Shown here one piece after another: positions 63,829-64,000 of a DNA stretch of 64,000 nucleotides. Within the stretch, counting starts at the first letter, position 1. Each line of letters opens with the position of its first letter. The stretch comes from an uncultured Muribaculaceae bacterium. GTDB taxonomy: Bacteria > Bacteroidota > Bacteroidia > Bacteroidales > Muribaculaceae. Where the stretch lies: contig CANNVE010000002.1 in NCBI GenBank assembly GCA_947525975.1, forward strand, positions 115,184 through 179,183. Reading direction: 5' to 3'. The translations under genes were made by a program, and so were the position numbers. The notes beneath the pieces were generated by a model. That model saw nothing but the letters and a program-made list of their open reading frames with translations. It searched no databases and had not been told where the DNA came from.

Positions 63829-63860
63829 TTTTATTAATGCAGAATTTTATTAATGCAGAA
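63829..63860. repeat. 16-bp tandem duplication
   Basis: The unit TTTTATTAATGCAGAA occurs twice in direct tandem, followed by further GAATGCAGAATTC-like pieces. Lies directly upstream of dus. Confidence 0.85.
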
Positions 63861-63900
63861 TTCTGAATGCAGAATTCAGAATTCCTTTGTTGGTAGATAT

Positions 63901-63940
63901 ATATATAGCGGGATGAATCTTGATTCATCCCGCTATATAT
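63901..63940. repeat. 19-bp perfect hairpin
   Basis: ATATATAGCGGGATGAATC (63901-63919) and its exact reverse complement (63922-63940) with a 2-nt loop. No T-run follows; could terminate a transcript from outside the window or be a mobile palindrome. Confidence 0.85.
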
Positions 63941-63945
63941 GGTTT

Positions 63946-64000
63946 CATTCAGCATTCAGCATTCAGCATTCAGCATTCAGCATTCAGCATTCAGCATTCA
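63946..64000. repeat. Heptanucleotide tandem repeat (CATTCAG)n
   Basis: Seven full units and one six-base partial unit, continuing past the window edge. Perfect, non-coding, ahead of dus. Confidence 0.97.

Noticed and set aside
63946..64000. Possible CRISPR array
   Set aside because: Perfect 7-bp tandem repeats without spacers; no cas genes in the window.

Overview
This 64 kb window looks like a chromosomal segment of a gut-type Bacteroidales bacterium, most likely in or near the Muribaculaceae. The evidence is the gene content (DUF3078, DUF3098, DUF4105 and DUF4465 proteins, SecA with a long N-terminus, tandem CrcB), two proteins with type IX secretion (T9SS) sorting domains, and repeated Bacteroidetes-type promoters (TTTG, 19-20 bp, TAnnTTTG). 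Family placement is inference; no rRNA or tRNA gene is visible. Coding density is high, GC is moderately high, and most genes are housekeeping. Two genes stand out as AT-richer: a zeta-toxin module and a membrane Ser/Thr kinase.

Layout. 1-9.8 kb (minus strand): phoH, purC, menG/ubiE, DUF3078 outer-membrane-type protein, two small secreted proteins, a membrane-anchored MurF-like ligase, ddl and nadE (cut by the window edge). 9.9-16.8 kb (plus): a cobalamin riboswitch followed directly by one 2217-residue secreted protein with CUB-like modules, a beta-helix, FN3, PKD, DUF4465 and a T9SS type A sorting domain. 17-18.2 kb: rpsF-rpsR-rplI. 18.3-25.2 kb (minus): HD hydrolase, ilvE, queA, truB, uppP, DUF3098, ftsX, a 49-residue membrane protein and a tandem crcB pair, one copy broken by an in-frame TGA. 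25.3-30.8 kb (plus): small membrane protein, dxs, trkA, trkH, yigZ. 30.8-32.2 kb (minus): TPR/WD40-like protein. 32.3-33.1 kb: zeta toxin plus a small partner, flanked by a perfect 26-bp direct repeat that carries the promoter and start codon of the next gene. 33.1-39.8 kb: DUF4105, a degenerate alkaline-phosphatase-fold protein, secA. 39.9-52.4 kb (plus): Ser/Thr kinase, T9SS type B protein, lytic transglycosylase, uvrA, ABC-F ATPase, orphan P-loop GTPase, HAD phosphatase, carbamoylputrescine amidase. 52.6-58.8 kb (minus): WbpM/PglF-type dehydratase, nitroreductase, transglutaminase lipoprotein, cutC. 58.9-63.8 kb: Nudix hydrolase (plus), then WecG-type and GT4 glycosyltransferases, enolase and dus (minus). 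The last 170 bp hold a 16-bp tandem duplication, a 19-bp perfect hairpin and a (CATTCAG)n heptamer array running off the window.

How it fits together. Several clusters serve the cell envelope: ddl and MurF-like ligase (peptidoglycan precursors), uppP (lipid carrier recycling), ftsX (division), lytic transglycosylase, secA, and surface-sugar enzymes. The strongest candidate for a poorly described system is the B12-riboswitch-controlled giant T9SS protein: a DUF4465 module on a very large secreted scaffold, expressed when cobalamin is scarce, with no BtuB or BtuG beside it. Other points of interest are the toxin module between direct repeats, a dispersed palindromic repeat family (three 28-bp copies plus one related inverted element), an enlarged SecA N-terminus and a kinase fused to a DUF1566/Lcl-like outer domain.
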